This document shows, one piece after another, positions 33,051 to 42,153 of a stretch of DNA of 64,000 nt; position 1 is the stretch's first letter; each line of letters begins with the position of its first letter. Under the pieces are notes generated by a model. It was not told the origin of the DNA. It made no database searches and worked only from the letters and a program-made list of their open reading frames with translations. The DNA lies in assembly GCA_004557075.1 (NCBI GenBank), contig SFEX01000001.1, positions 184,945-248,944 on the forward strand, in the 5' to 3' direction. The stretch comes from Clostridiales bacterium (GTDB taxonomy: Bacteria; Bacillota; Clostridia; Oscillospirales; Oscillospiraceae). A program made the translations under genes and the position numbers.

Positions 33051-35045
33051 TCAGGATATATCAGCCATATCAAGATAGAGATAGCCGTTTTCGGCAATGT
33101 GGTTCTTTCTTCCGGCAAGGTCGTCGCCCAGCAGCAGGTCAAACATCTGCGACATATGCTCGGTATCCTCCGGCATGACCTTTATAAGCCGGCGGGTCTC
33201 CGGATTCATCGTCGTCATCCACATCATGTCAGGATCGTTCTCGCCGAGACCCTTGCTTCGGTTAATGCTCGCCTTCGCGCCGTTAAAAGACTCGATTATC
33301 TCCGCCTTTTCCCTGTCGGAATAGGCAAAATAGGTCTTTCCCTTGCTCTCTATCTCATACAGCGGTGATTCGGCAATATAAACATAGCCCTCACGGATAA
33401 GCGTCGGCACAAGGCGGTAGATCATCGTAAGTATAAGCGTTCTTATCTGGAAGCCGTCCACGTCGGCGTCGGTGCATATTATAACCTTATTCCAGCGCAA
33501 GTTGTTAATATCAAATGAATTTATGTCCTTTTTTCCCTTTGCCTGCACCTCAACGCCGCAGCCGAGCACTTTTATGAGATCCGTTATAACGTCGCTTTTG
33601 AAAATGCGCACATAGTCGGCTTTAAGGCAGTTGAGTATCTTGCCGCGAACCGGCATTATACCCTGAAAATCAGCGTCGCGGGAGAGCTTGCAGGCGCCGA
33701 GCGCGGAATCGCCCTCGACAATGTATATCTCCCTCTTTTGAGGGTCGCGGCTGCGGCAGTCGACAAATTTCTGAACGCGGTTTGCAATGTCTATGCTGCC
33801 GGAGAGCTTTTTCTTCATACCCTGCCGCGTCTTTTCCGCCGCCTCACGGCTGCGCTTATTTACAAGCACCTGCTCGGCGATCCTGTCCGCCTCGGGCTTA
33901 TTCTCAATAAAGTATACCTCAAGCCGCTCTTTGAAAAAGTCGGTCATCGCCTCCTGAATGAAGCGGTTGGTGATGGCCTTTTTGGTCTGGTTCTCGTAAG
34001 ATGTCTGCGTTGAGAAGCAGTTTGTCACGAGCACAAGGCAGTCGGAAACATCCTGAAAGCTTATCTTGCTCTCGTTCTTCTGATATTTGCCGATTTTCTT
34101 TATGTATGCGTCAATGGCATAGACAAATGCCGTTCGGGTCGCTTTTTCGGGCGAGCCTCCGTACTCGAGCCACGATGAGTTATGGTAATACTCAGTAAGG
34201 CTTACCTTATTTGAAAAGCAGAACACCGCGGAGAGCTTGACCTTATATTCGTCCTTGTCCTCCCTGTCGCGCCCTTTGCGCTCAGCGCTGATAAAATACG
34301 GTGCGGTAAGAGGATTTTCGCCCGCGATCTCATGCGCGTAGTCAACGATGCCGTTTTCATAGACATAATCGGTGACGTCAAATTTATTCCCGTTCTGGTT
34401 GCGGAAACGGAATGTAACGCCAGCGTTCACGACCGCCTGACGGTGGAGCACATCGCGGAAATACTCCTCCGGCACGTCTATATCCGTAAACACCTCTAAA
34501 TCGGGCTTCCATCTGATTGTCGTGCCGGTCTTTTTGCGGTCTGTGGGGCTTATACTAAGCTCCTGTCCCTTTTTGCCGACGACCTTGCCCTTTTTAAAGT
34601 GCAGCTCATATTTATTTCCGTCGCGCCAGACGGTAACGTCCATGTATTCCGACGAATACTGCGTCGCGCAGGAGCCAAGTCCGTTAAGGCCGAGGGAGTA
34701 TTCGTAATTTTCTCCGTCGTTGTTGCTGTATTTACCGCCGGCGTACAGCTCGCAGAAAACAAGCTCCCAGTTATAGCGCTTTTCGCTTGCGTTCCAGTCC
34801 ACCGGGCAGCCTCTGCCGAAGTCCTCGACCTCAATTGATTTATCGGCATAGCGCGTTACAGTTATAATATTGCCGTGTCCCTCGCGAGCCTCGTCGATAG
34901 AGTTTGACAATATCTCAAAAACAGCATGCTGGCAGCCGTCAAGACCGTCGGAGCCGAAGATAACTCCCGGGCGCTTTCGCACACGGTCGGCGCCTTTGAG
35001 CTGCGATATGCTGTCATTTCCGTATTCCGAACTTACTTTGCTCAT
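33051..35045 (-). CDS. parE: Type II topoisomerase subunit B, divergent ParE/GyrB
   Basis: The 664-residue protein has the GHKL ATPase domain (VRKRPGVIFGS, EILSNSIDEA, LGLNGLGS), the transducer, and a TOPRIM domain with EGDSALGACK and DADVDG. Classical ParE/GyrB enzymes read EGDSAGGSA at the first of these, so this protein is a divergent paralogue rather than the main gyrase. It is the first gene of parE, a membrane protein gene, parC and yitT. Confidence 0.9.
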   Translation of the reverse strand: MSKVSSEYGNDSISQLKGADRVRKRPGVIFGSDGLDGCQHAVFEILSNSIDEAREGHGNIITVTRYADKSIEVEDFGRGCPVDWNASEKRYNWELVFCELYAGGKYSNNDGENYEYSLGLNGLGSCATQYSSEYMDVTVWRDGNKYELHFKKGKVVGKKGQELSISPTDRKKTGTTIRWKPDLEVFTDIDVPEEYFRDVLHRQAVVNAGVTFRFRNQNGNKFDVTDYVYENGIVDYAHEIAGENPLTAPYFISAERKGRDREDKDEYKVKLSAVFCFSNKVSLTEYYHNSSWLEYGGSPEKATRTAFVYAIDAYIKKIGKYQKNESKISFQDVSDCLVLVTNCFSTQTSYENQTKKAITNRFIQEAMTDFFKERLEVYFIENKPEADRIAEQVLVNKRSREAAEKTRQGMKKKLSGSIDIANRVQKFVDCRSRDPQKREIYIVEGDSALGACKLSRDADFQGIMPVRGKILNCLKADYVRIFKSDVITDLIKVLGCGVEVQAKGKKDINSFDINNLRWNKVIICTDADVDGFQIRTLILTMIYRLVPTLIREGYVYIAESPLYEIESKGKTYFAYSDREKAEIIESFNGAKASINRSKGLGENDPDMMWMTTMNPETRRLIKVMPEDTEHMSQMFDLLLGDDLAGRKNHIAENGYLYLDMADIS

Positions 35046-35123
35046 ATTAGAAATTTCCTCTCAGGTACAACATCTTGTGCCGATATACGCACATAGCTCT
35101 TTTAATTTCAGGTTATTTAGTAT

Positions 35124-35151
35124 ATTATACATTCAAGGAAATTGCAAGCAA
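35124..35151 (-). promoter_or_regulatory. Candidate promoter of the parE operon
   Basis: On the minus strand TTGCTT and a perfect TATAAT lie 16 bases apart, about 80 bases before parE. The remaining gap to 35449 holds only a REP-like hairpin and a weak unconvincing ORF. Confidence 0.5.
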
Positions 35152-35176
35152 AACAGCCACCGCAAAATTGACAAAC

Positions 35177-35200
35177 GGGGACAGAACTTAGTCTGCCCCC
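35177..35200. repeat. REP-like hairpin
   Basis: GGGGACAGA-ACTTA-GTCTGCCCCC folds into an imperfect stem. Closely similar GGGGACAGA/TCTGTCCCC hairpins are scattered in many Firmicutes genomes as repetitive extragenic elements. Only one copy is seen in this window. Confidence 0.45.
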
Positions 35201-35449
35201 GCCGTCGGACAATATCGGCTTTTTACGCTCGGTCCGGCTCGACGAAATTATGAATGTATCCTTATTATCAAAATAAGCTTTTACATTCTGTCCGACTTGT
35301 CTTTTGAGACTTCTTTCTGCCGGACTTTCTCGTCTGGTTCTATTATGTGAGTAACGCGCTCTTTTAATCATGGTAATTTTTCTCTGCAAAAAGTTTAAAA
35401 TCGGGCGGCTTTGAATATACTAAGGAGAAAAGACAAGGAGTTTTTTCTC

Positions 35450-35659
35450 ATGACAAAAAAGGAAGAAAAACGGCGCAACGCCGAATATCAGCGCAGGCTT
35501 TCCGAGATGCAGGATATACGCGAACAGCTTCGCTGTGCATATACAGCGTTTGACAATACGACAGATCGTGATATGATGGATGCATGCATATTTGAGATCA
35601 ATGCACTCAAGGCGCGGTACAACAGCGCCGTGATCAATGTAAAAAACTTTTTTCAATAG
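35450..35659 (+). CDS. DUF2508 (YaaL-like) protein
   Basis: This 69-residue charged, helical protein has EEKRRNAEYQRRLSEMQ at the start and YNSAVINVKNFF at the end. It fits the DUF2508 family, which regularly precedes bofA in spore formers. The ATG at 35450 begins the conserved part, with AAGGAG upstream. BofA follows eight bases downstream. Function is unknown. The recR-dnaX genes that usually precede this pair are absent. Confidence 0.8.
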   Translation: MTKKEEKRRNAEYQRRLSEMQDIREQLRCAYTAFDNTTDRDMMDACIFEINALKARYNSAVINVKNFFQ

Positions 35660-35667
35660 GAGGCAAA

Positions 35668-35934
35668 ATGGATATTCTCCAAACCGTTATTTATGTTGTT
35701 GTCGGAGTTTTGCTGCTTTGGCTTATTATTAAAATCTTTTCGACTCCGATAAAATGGGCTTTCAAGCTGCTCCTTAACGCGCTGCTTGGCTTTGTCATGC
35801 TTTTCGTGTTCAATTTCCTCGGCGGGTTTATCGGGCTTGAGCTTACAGTGGGCTGGCTCAGCGCGATCGTTGCCGGCGTTCTCGGTATCCCAGGTATAAT
35901 CCTGCTGCTGCTTATCGAAAACTTTTTCCTCTGA
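35668..35934 (+). CDS. bofA: BofA, inhibitor of pro-sigma-K processing
   Basis: The 88-residue protein has two membrane regions, the conserved central FNFLGGFIGLELTVGW segment, and the C-terminal PGIILLLL. In Bacillus subtilis BofA and SpoIVFA hold SpoIVFB inactive until engulfment is complete. AGGAGG lies six bases before the ATG. It is co-transcribed with the DUF2508 gene and ends at a strong bidirectional terminator. Its partners are probably the products of 13780-15173. Confidence 0.9.
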   Translation: MDILQTVIYVVVGVLLLWLIIKIFSTPIKWAFKLLLNALLGFVMLFVFNFLGGFIGLELTVGWLSAIVAGVLGIPGIILLLLIENFFL

Positions 35935-35940
35935 TACATA

Positions 35941-35972
35941 AAAAATCAAGGCTTTTTTAAGCCTTGATTTTT
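35941..35972. terminator. Bidirectional terminator between bofA and murF
   Basis: AAAAATCAAGGCTT and AAGCCTTGATTTTT form a 14-bp stem with a 4-base loop, with T runs in both directions. Confidence 0.9.
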
Positions 35973-37325
35973 TTATTTTAGAAGTTTTAACGCTTCTGAG
36001 ATTTCTTCAAACTTCATACTATGCGAGGCTTTGACAAGAACCGTATCGCCTTTTCTTATAAGATGGGGCAGCTCATCTATCAGCTCCGCATTTGTTTCAA
36101 AATGCAGTGAATTGATATTCTCCGCCGCTACGCAGGTATACTTTGAAAGCTCGCCGACGCACAAAAGCAGCGATACGCCCTTATTCTCAGCATAAGCGCC
36201 TACCTGCGCATGCAAGGATTCCTTATTCTCCCCCATCTCAAGCATGTCACCCAAAATACACACCTTGCGGCCATTGCTCTGGGACAGAGAATCTATCGCG
36301 CACATAACAGAGTCGGGATTTGCGTTGTAGCAGTCATCGATAAGCGTAATAAATCCCGTATCGGAGACGCTGGCGCGGCGGCCGACTGTCTCATAAGCCG
36401 CTATACCCGCTGCGATCTCATCATCCGTAAGGCCGAGCTTTAGTCCCACGGCGGCGCCCTCAAGCGCGGCATACAGCATGTGCTTGCCGTAAGCGGGTAT
36501 TTTTACATGGATTTTCCTATCCCCACTGACAATATCACAGCTCATTCCGTACAGGCTGTCAAAACTCACGTTTTCCGCCCTGACATCGGCCTCCGGCCCG
36601 AGGCCGTACAAAATTCTCTCCTGTCCGCACTCATACGATGCCAGCAGGTCATCGTCAGCGTTTAAAAACAGCGTTCCGTCATCCGGCATATATTCCAGCA
36701 TCTCGGTCTTTGCCTTTAAAACGCCGTTTCTGTCGTGAAGATGCTCAAGGTGGGCGTGACCGATGAGGGTATATACCGCCATTGTGGGACGTACTATTTT
36801 TGCAAGTCGGCGCATTTCGCCGAAGTCGGATATGCCCATCTCTATGATTGCAGCCTTATGCTCAGGCTCGATGCGAAAAACCGTGAGCGGCACACCAAGC
36901 TCATTATTGAGGTTTTTCTCGGTTTTAAGCACCTTGTATCTTGCCGAGAGCACCGATGCTATCATCTCTTTTGCGGTCGTCTTGCCCACCGAGCCCGCAA
37001 CTCCGATAACAGGAATGTCAAAGCACCGACGGTAGACCTCCGCAAGCTCTTTCATGGCCTGAGCGACATCAGAAACGACTATAACGCTGCCTGAAACACC
37101 CTCGGGCACATGTTCGGCAAGGCAGCACACAGCACCAAGCTCAAACGCTTTCCCGATATAGTCGTGCCCGTCAACGCGCTCACCCCTGAGTGCGGCGAAC
37201 ATAGCGCCGCTTTCAACCTTTCGGCTGTCAATAACAACGCTGAGTATCTCATCATCAGCGTTTTTTTCATTTGCAAGGCTGCCCCCTACTATTGCGGCGG
37301 CTTCCTTAACGCTTATACCCCTCAT
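35973..37325 (-). CDS. murF: UDP-MurNAc-tripeptide--D-Ala-D-Ala ligase
   Basis: MurF is the cytoplasmic ligase adding D-Ala-D-Ala to the UDP-MurNAc-tripeptide. The 450-residue protein has the N-terminal substrate domain, the ATP P-loop GSVGKTTAKEM (about residues 111-121), the central acidic and His motif (GISDFGEM) and the C-terminal Mur ligase domain with DDCYNANPDS. It overlaps ddl by four bases, coupling the two consecutive steps. Confidence 0.96.
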   Translation of the reverse strand: MRGISVKEAAAIVGGSLANEKNADDEILSVVIDSRKVESGAMFAALRGERVDGHDYIGKAFELGAVCCLAEHVPEGVSGSVIVVSDVAQAMKELAEVYRRCFDIPVIGVAGSVGKTTAKEMIASVLSARYKVLKTEKNLNNELGVPLTVFRIEPEHKAAIIEMGISDFGEMRRLAKIVRPTMAVYTLIGHAHLEHLHDRNGVLKAKTEMLEYMPDDGTLFLNADDDLLASYECGQERILYGLGPEADVRAENVSFDSLYGMSCDIVSGDRKIHVKIPAYGKHMLYAALEGAAVGLKLGLTDDEIAAGIAAYETVGRRASVSDTGFITLIDDCYNANPDSVMCAIDSLSQSNGRKVCILGDMLEMGENKESLHAQVGAYAENKGVSLLLCVGELSKYTCVAAENINSLHFETNAELIDELPHLIRKGDTVLVKASHSMKFEEISEALKLLK

Positions 37326-38350
37326 TTATACTTCTCCATTGACACCTCTATGATTTTTTCGCATACCTCGCCAAAGTCCATGCCCTGGGCGGCACCCATC
37401 TGCGGCACAAGGCTGGTCGGTGTCATGCCGGGAAGTGCGTTAGCCTCGAGGCAGTACAGCTCACCGTCGGCCTCGTTGAGCAGGAAGTCCGCGCGGCAGT
37501 ATACGTCTATCATAAGGGCAGCGGAAACGCGCTCTGCAAGGCGCTGTACCTTGTAGGTCTCCTCCTCGCTGATGGGCGCGGGGCATATCTCCTCAGTGAG
37601 TCCGGCCTGATATTTGTTCTTATAGTCGTACCAGCCGCTCTTGGGGATTATCTCGATGACAGGCATCGCCTTGCCGTCTATCACACCGACGGTAAGCTCG
37701 CGGCCTTTGACGTATTTTTCAACCAGTACCCTGTTTTCAAATTTAAAGGCGGTTTCGAGCGCCTGTTCATATTCGTCGCGGCCGTGAACTATCGACGTGC
37801 CCACACTCGAGCCGCCGCTGCACGGCTTCACGACGCAGGGAAAGCCCACGTCCTCATGGGATTTTGCGCCTTTTTCGAGCACTATTCCGGGAGGCGTATT
37901 TATCCCATTATAACGGAACATTATTTTCGACAGCTCCTTGTTCATGGCGATCGCGCTGCCAAGATAGCCGCTGCCAGTATATTTTATGCCATACATATCG
38001 AATGTAGCCTGAAGCTTGCCGTTTTCCCCGTCCTCGCCATGAAGCGCAAGAAAGCTTATTTCGGCCGCTCTGCATATCTCAATAACATTTCTGCCTATTC
38101 TGCTGCCGTCGCCATCGGCAAGCATTTTCTCAATATCCGGCGTTTCCTCGGCAACGCAATAGCGAAAATCCTCCTGCTCGCGCTCGAACAGCTCCGCCGG
38201 GTCCGTATAATCGCCGCTGTATCCGTAATACAGATCGACGAGCACGACCTTATGTCCCTTCTCGCGCAGAGCGCGCGCAACGCAGCTTCCACTGGTTATC
38301 GAAACATCGCGCTCGTTTGAAAGTCCGCCGCACACAACTGCTATCTTCAT
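37322..38350 (-). CDS. ddl: D-alanine--D-alanine ligase
   Basis: This ATP-grasp enzyme makes the D-Ala-D-Ala dipeptide used by MurF. The 342-residue protein shows GGLSNERDVSITSG near the start, HGEDGENGKLQ, the ATP-grasp motif VKPCSGGSSVG and the C-terminal EANALPGMT. It is the first gene of the ddl-murF operon. Whether it makes D-Ala-D-Ala or D-Ala-D-Ser/Lac cannot be settled by eye; no van genes are nearby. Confidence 0.95.
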   Translation of the reverse strand: MKIAVVCGGLSNERDVSITSGSCVARALREKGHKVVLVDLYYGYSGDYTDPAELFEREQEDFRYCVAEETPDIEKMLADGDGSRIGRNVIEICRAAEISFLALHGEDGENGKLQATFDMYGIKYTGSGYLGSAIAMNKELSKIMFRYNGINTPPGIVLEKGAKSHEDVGFPCVVKPCSGGSSVGTSIVHGRDEYEQALETAFKFENRVLVEKYVKGRELTVGVIDGKAMPVIEIIPKSGWYDYKNKYQAGLTEEICPAPISEEETYKVQRLAERVSAALMIDVYCRADFLLNEADGELYCLEANALPGMTPTSLVPQMGAAQGMDFGEVCEKIIEVSMEKYK

Positions 38351-38423
38351 AAGTTATTTCCTCCCGAAAACACACAATACTTTTGAAATTATATCACAGC
38401 ATAACTAATCATTCAAATACTTA

Positions 38424-38453
38424 TTGAAAAAACATACCAGTGTATGTTATAAT
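38424..38453 (+). promoter_or_regulatory. Promoter with internal inverted repeat, exonuclease gene
   Basis: TTGAAA and a perfect TATAAT are 18 bases apart. The spacer holds a perfect inverted repeat ACATAC-CAGT-GTATGT (38432-38447), a likely operator for an unknown repressor. Confidence 0.65.
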
Positions 38454-38489
38454 TTGTTTTTGTAATCTGATAGAAGGTCGTTGTGTTTT

Positions 38490-39470
38490 ATGAATTATGT
38501 AGTGGTCGATTTAGAGTGGAATCAGGCGATGAGCTCGAAATCCTCCGTATTTAACAAACTCCCCATAAAGCTGAGGGGAGAAATCATTGAAATCGGAGCC
38601 GTTAAGCTGACTGAGGACATGCAGCCCGGAGAGGAGTTCACGGTTGATGTTAAGCCCGTGTACTTCAAACGGATGCACTATAAGGTCAAGAAGCTGACAG
38701 GCTTTGATAAGGAACGTCTTGCGCTGGGGCTCAGCTTCCATGACGCTTTTGAAAAGTTCAGACAGTGGTGCGGAGATGACGTCACCTTCCTCACATGGGG
38801 CTGCGACGACCGCGGTATCATGGAGCAGAACATCATCATCCATGACCTTGACTGGGACTGGATAGCCGATTGGATAAATCTCCAGCTTATATATAATATG
38901 CAGACCGACGGTGACAAAAATCAGAAATCCCTTGCGACCGCCATGGAGCATTTTGAGATAACCCAGACTCGTGTGGCGCACGACGCCCTCGGCGACGCAT
39001 ACAATACCGCGCTGATATGCTCAAAGCTCAATATGGAAGAGGGTCTTGCGCAGTATGAGGCCGCCGCCCGGATGCTCGCAACGCGCTGCAAAAAGGAAAA
39101 CCCCGCCGACAACGGGCCGGAAGCGCTGGAGCATCTTGTTTTTCCCGGGTATATGTCCAAAGCCGACGCCTTTGCCGATGAGGAGCTTTCAAAAATATGC
39201 TGCCCCAAGTGCGGCGGTGAGCTTGCCAGCCAGCGCTGGATAAATCAGGGCGATCAGCGCTATATGAACATATTCACCTGTCCCGACTGCGGCTCCTTCC
39301 TTGTGAGGCTTAAATTCCGCAAGCAGGAGGACAGTACATGGTCGGCAAATCGGCTCATATACGAAGCTGACGACGGAATGCTGGATTTCTACCGCAGCAA
39401 GTCAGTGCTCTCCCGCAGACGCGGCCGCGGCCACGGCTCCAAGAAAAACCGTCCGGCAAACAAGCAGTAA
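38490..39470 (+). CDS. DEDDh 3'-5' exonuclease with C-terminal zinc ribbon
   Basis: The 326-residue protein starts with the exonuclease motif VVDLEWNQ and continues through EIIEIGAV, a central GCDDRGI and the DEDDh end motif VAHDALGDAYNT. This resembles ERI-1/KapD-type exonucleases acting on RNA or DNA ends. A C-terminal C4 zinc ribbon (CCPKCG...CPDCG, about 235-275) and a basic tail (SRRRGRGHGSKK) probably bind nucleic acid. ATG 38490 is preferred to TTG 38481. It stands alone behind its own promoter. Confidence 0.82.
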   Translation: MNYVVVDLEWNQAMSSKSSVFNKLPIKLRGEIIEIGAVKLTEDMQPGEEFTVDVKPVYFKRMHYKVKKLTGFDKERLALGLSFHDAFEKFRQWCGDDVTFLTWGCDDRGIMEQNIIIHDLDWDWIADWINLQLIYNMQTDGDKNQKSLATAMEHFEITQTRVAHDALGDAYNTALICSKLNMEEGLAQYEAAARMLATRCKKENPADNGPEALEHLVFPGYMSKADAFADEELSKICCPKCGGELASQRWINQGDQRYMNIFTCPDCGSFLVRLKFRKQEDSTWSANRLIYEADDGMLDFYRSKSVLSRRRGRGHGSKKNRPANKQ

Positions 39471-39480
39471 CGAATAAAAT

Positions 39481-39503
39481 CTCCCAAGCCATAGGCTTGG
39501 GAG
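39481..39503 (-). terminator. Terminator after yebC
   Basis: CTCCCAAGCC-ATA-GGCTTGGGAG is a perfect 10-bp stem. The T tract (ATTTTATT) lies on the minus-strand side, so it serves yebC and may also stop the convergent exonuclease gene. Confidence 0.75.
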
Positions 39504-39529
39504 GTCTTCGTTTATTATGCAATTTTGCT

Positions 39530-40270
39530 TTATTCAGCGTCTTCCCAGTTATGCCATACGTTCTGGACATCGTCGTTGTCCTCAAACATATCGAGCATCT
39601 TCTGCATATTCTTTACATCGTCCTCACCCGTGAGCTTGATATAGCCGTTCTGCGGCAACATCTCGACCTGGGCAGAGAGCAGCTTATATCCGGCCGCGGT
39701 GATCTTCTCGGCCACGGGCGATACGTCGTCGGGCTTGGTATAGACGATAAACGTCTCTCCGTCAGGCTCAAAATCGTCCGCGCCGGCGTCAAGCACTTCC
39801 ATCATGACGGTATCCTCGTCAAGCTCCTCGTCCTCGTTATCAATGACGATAACGCCCTTTTTGTCAAAGGACCATGACACGCAGTTTGCCGCCCCCATAT
39901 TCCCGCCGTACTTATCAAAGTAATGGCGGATCTCGCCTGCGGTGCGGTTGCGGTTATCGGTCATCGTCTCAACAATAACGGCGACGCCGCAGGGGCCGTA
40001 ACCCTCGTAAACGATTTTCTCATAGCTGTCGGTATTACCGGCGCCGAGAGCCTTGTCAATAGTGCGCTTGATATTATCATTGGGCATATTGGCGGCCTTT
40101 GCCTTCGTTATGACGGCAGCAAGGCGGGAATTGTTATTCGGGTCGCCGCTTCCGCCCTCTTTGACCGCAACGATCATTTCACGGGCGATCTTGGTGAATG
40201 CCTGCGCGCGCTTTGCGTCAGCCGCGCCCTTTGTCTTCTGTATATTATGCCATTTGGAATGTCCGGACAT
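39530..40270 (-). CDS. yebC: YebC/PmpR family regulator or translation factor
   Basis: The 246-residue protein has the family start MSGHSKWHNIQ, KGAADAKRAQAFTKIARE and the GPCGVAVIVETMTDNRNRT motif. YebC proteins have been described as transcription regulators and more recently as factors helping ribosomes on proline-rich stretches. The length matches. It is monocistronic, with its own promoter and terminator. Confidence 0.95.
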   Translation of the reverse strand: MSGHSKWHNIQKTKGAADAKRAQAFTKIAREMIVAVKEGGSGDPNNNSRLAAVITKAKAANMPNDNIKRTIDKALGAGNTDSYEKIVYEGYGPCGVAVIVETMTDNRNRTAGEIRHYFDKYGGNMGAANCVSWSFDKKGVIVIDNEDEELDEDTVMMEVLDAGADDFEPDGETFIVYTKPDDVSPVAEKITAAGYKLLSAQVEMLPQNGYIKLTGEDDVKNMQKMLDMFEDNDDVQNVWHNWEDAE

Positions 40271-40315
40271 GTCTTAACAGCTCCTCTAAAGTATGATTAC
40301 AAATTAACGGCAATT

Positions 40316-40344
40316 ATTCTATCACATTTCATCTTCTGTGACAA
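40316..40344 (-). promoter_or_regulatory. Promoter of yebC
   Basis: On the minus strand TTGTCA and TAGAAT are separated by 17 bases, about 45 bases before the ATG. Confidence 0.6.
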
Positions 40345-40351
40345 GATATAA

Positions 40352-41581
40352 TTACTTTATTCTACGACATTCAAGGTAATATCTTTTATCACGACCTACG
40401 CCGATGGAAAAGCTCTTCTTCGGGAAAGGCCCGCTGCTCATTACCGATTTGAACAGCTCGGATTTTTCCATGCGCGGGAGCAGTATACCGGCGCAGCCCT
40501 CCCGCTCTGACATGGCTTTGCACTCATCGTCGCCGTGGATGTAGTCTATCCTGCCGCCGTGGCGGGCAATATACTCCCTGCAAAAGCCCTCGCAGCGGTC
40601 TATAAGCTCACCTATGCTCATCCCGGAAACGGAGATGCTCTCGCTTCCGGCGGCGGTTATCAGAGTAAAGCTCCTGCCCTCACCCGCGTTTTCCGCAAAA
40701 AAGTTCTTTGCCTCGCTTATAAAGCTCTCCGGCTCGGTGTCAAATATCACCTTATGTATCGGCTCAAAGCTTATCGCTTCGTCATGGATATTGACAAGCT
40801 CGGCAAGCGCGTACCGCGCCGGGCAGTCTGCCCACTCGCTTTCGGGAAGCTTTGATTTCACGCTCTCCCAATGCTTTTTCGCTGCGGCAAAGCTGTGGTT
40901 CCCGTCGCCCATCGCAAAGATAATGGGATTTTTGGCAGTGCCGTATTTATCGGCAAGCTTCTGTGGGTCTGCAAGCTGCTCAAGCGCTTTTTCCAGCTCG
41001 GCATTATCGTCCACAAGCCAGCCGCTTATATGTCCGCCGCCGAGCATAAGCTCAAAGTCATACAGCTTATCGCCCTTCTTCACCGAGCTCAGCACCGCGT
41101 CATCGGGATCGTCCATAAACACCATTATGTGCGGCATCTCGATCAGCGCGCTCTCGCGCACCTTGACCCTCGGCGGGAGCCTGTCCTCAACCGTGTGCTC
41201 GGTTGCCCTTATCGGGGTATGCGTGCCCTCCGCCCAGTCATACGCCTCAAGGTCAAAGGCACCGACTATGCCCCGACGCACCATACCGCCGCACAGCCTG
41301 CGTTCGACATAGACATAGCTGTTTTTATACTCTTTGAACACTCCGCCGTCAAGGTAATCCGCCATGGCGGCGTTTATTTTTTTGCTCTCTTCCTCGGGGT
41401 TTTTTATGCCCAGCTCCGCTTCCGGCAATATGAGCCTTAACGCCGAGGGCTTATCGCCGACGATTTCATGCACCCTTGCCCAATATTCAGGCTCAGAGGT
41501 GAACTGATCGCAGGCGACAACGCTCCATGCGTGCATATCGGTTGCAGGAATTAGAATGTCGGCAGGTCTGAATAACTGCAT
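40352..41581 (-). CDS. DUF1015 family protein
   Basis: The 409-residue protein has the DUF1015 signatures: FRPADILIP near the start, VACDQFTSEPEYW, and the central DGNHSFAAAKKHWE motif. The family is often linked to serine metabolism (SerC-like neighbourhoods), but its reaction is not firmly known. The ATG at 41581 has GGAGGTG upstream and is preferred to 41611. The start overlaps the NUDIX stop by one base, giving an operon glpK-NUDIX-DUF1015. Confidence 0.88.
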   Translation of the reverse strand: MQLFRPADILIPATDMHAWSVVACDQFTSEPEYWARVHEIVGDKPSALRLILPEAELGIKNPEEESKKINAAMADYLDGGVFKEYKNSYVYVERRLCGGMVRRGIVGAFDLEAYDWAEGTHTPIRATEHTVEDRLPPRVKVRESALIEMPHIMVFMDDPDDAVLSSVKKGDKLYDFELMLGGGHISGWLVDDNAELEKALEQLADPQKLADKYGTAKNPIIFAMGDGNHSFAAAKKHWESVKSKLPESEWADCPARYALAELVNIHDEAISFEPIHKVIFDTEPESFISEAKNFFAENAGEGRSFTLITAAGSESISVSGMSIGELIDRCEGFCREYIARHGGRIDYIHGDDECKAMSEREGCAGILLPRMEKSELFKSVMSSGPFPKKSFSIGVGRDKRYYLECRRIK

Positions 41582-42153
41582 CACAGCACCTCCAGCGCTA
41601 TCTGCGTCCACGTTTCCATGTTATCGTAATTGCTTTTCAGCTCCGGCAGCGTCATCCACAGCCCCTCGAGCTTTTCCGTCTCGCGCACCGACACATCACC
41701 CTCGACTCTGAGCGTGAAGCAGGCTCCGATGTGAACGTTTCCGACGCTGTTTGTGTCATCGTTTATAAAACCGCAGGAGACAAGCTCACCGTGCTTATCG
41801 AGCGCAACCTCCTCGTGAATTTCGCGCCAAAGCCCGCTCAGGAGAAGGTTTCCTTCCTCGTCCGCAGGATTTATATGTCCGCCGACGCCAATGGATATCT
41901 TACCGTGCAGCCTCGCCTCGCCGCCTTTATTTAGCCTGCGCGTGACAAAGACCTTATCGCCCTGTAGCAGTATGACATACGGGATTATCTGCTTGAAATC
42001 AGGACGCTCCTCTGCCTCCGGTCGGGGCATGAACTCGTGTTCATTTATTATAATGTCGAGCAGTTTTTCGGTATTGTCGCGGATAAGTCCGTTCCTGCCG
42101 TCTATGTACTGCTCTATCTTTTCTCTTTTTACAACTAATACCTGTTCTGTCAT
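41581..42153 (-). CDS. NUDIX hydrolase
   Basis: The 190-residue protein has a NUDIX-like fold: [17 protein letters not shown] and a box with [12 protein letters not shown] followed by the REIHEEV core. The spacing inside the box is longer than the textbook pattern, and a family of phosphoesterase-like NUDIX proteins shares this. The substrate is unknown. The ATG at 42153 overlaps the glpK stop in an ATGA junction, which decides the start over the GTG at 42162. Confidence 0.85.
   Translation of the reverse strand: MTEQVLVVKREKIEQYIDGRNGLIRDNTEKLLDIIINEHEFMPRPEAEERPDFKQIIPYVILLQGDKVFVTRRLNKGGEARLHGKISIGVGGHINPADEEGNLLLSGLWREIHEEVALDKHGELVSCGFINDDTNSVGNVHIGACFTLRVEGDVSVRETEKLEGLWMTLPELKSNYDNMETWTQIALEVL

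Noticed and set aside
35117..35371. Small basic minus-strand frame between parE and the DUF2508 gene
   Set aside because: There is no clear SD, and the frame runs through the REP-like hairpin and the parE promoter.
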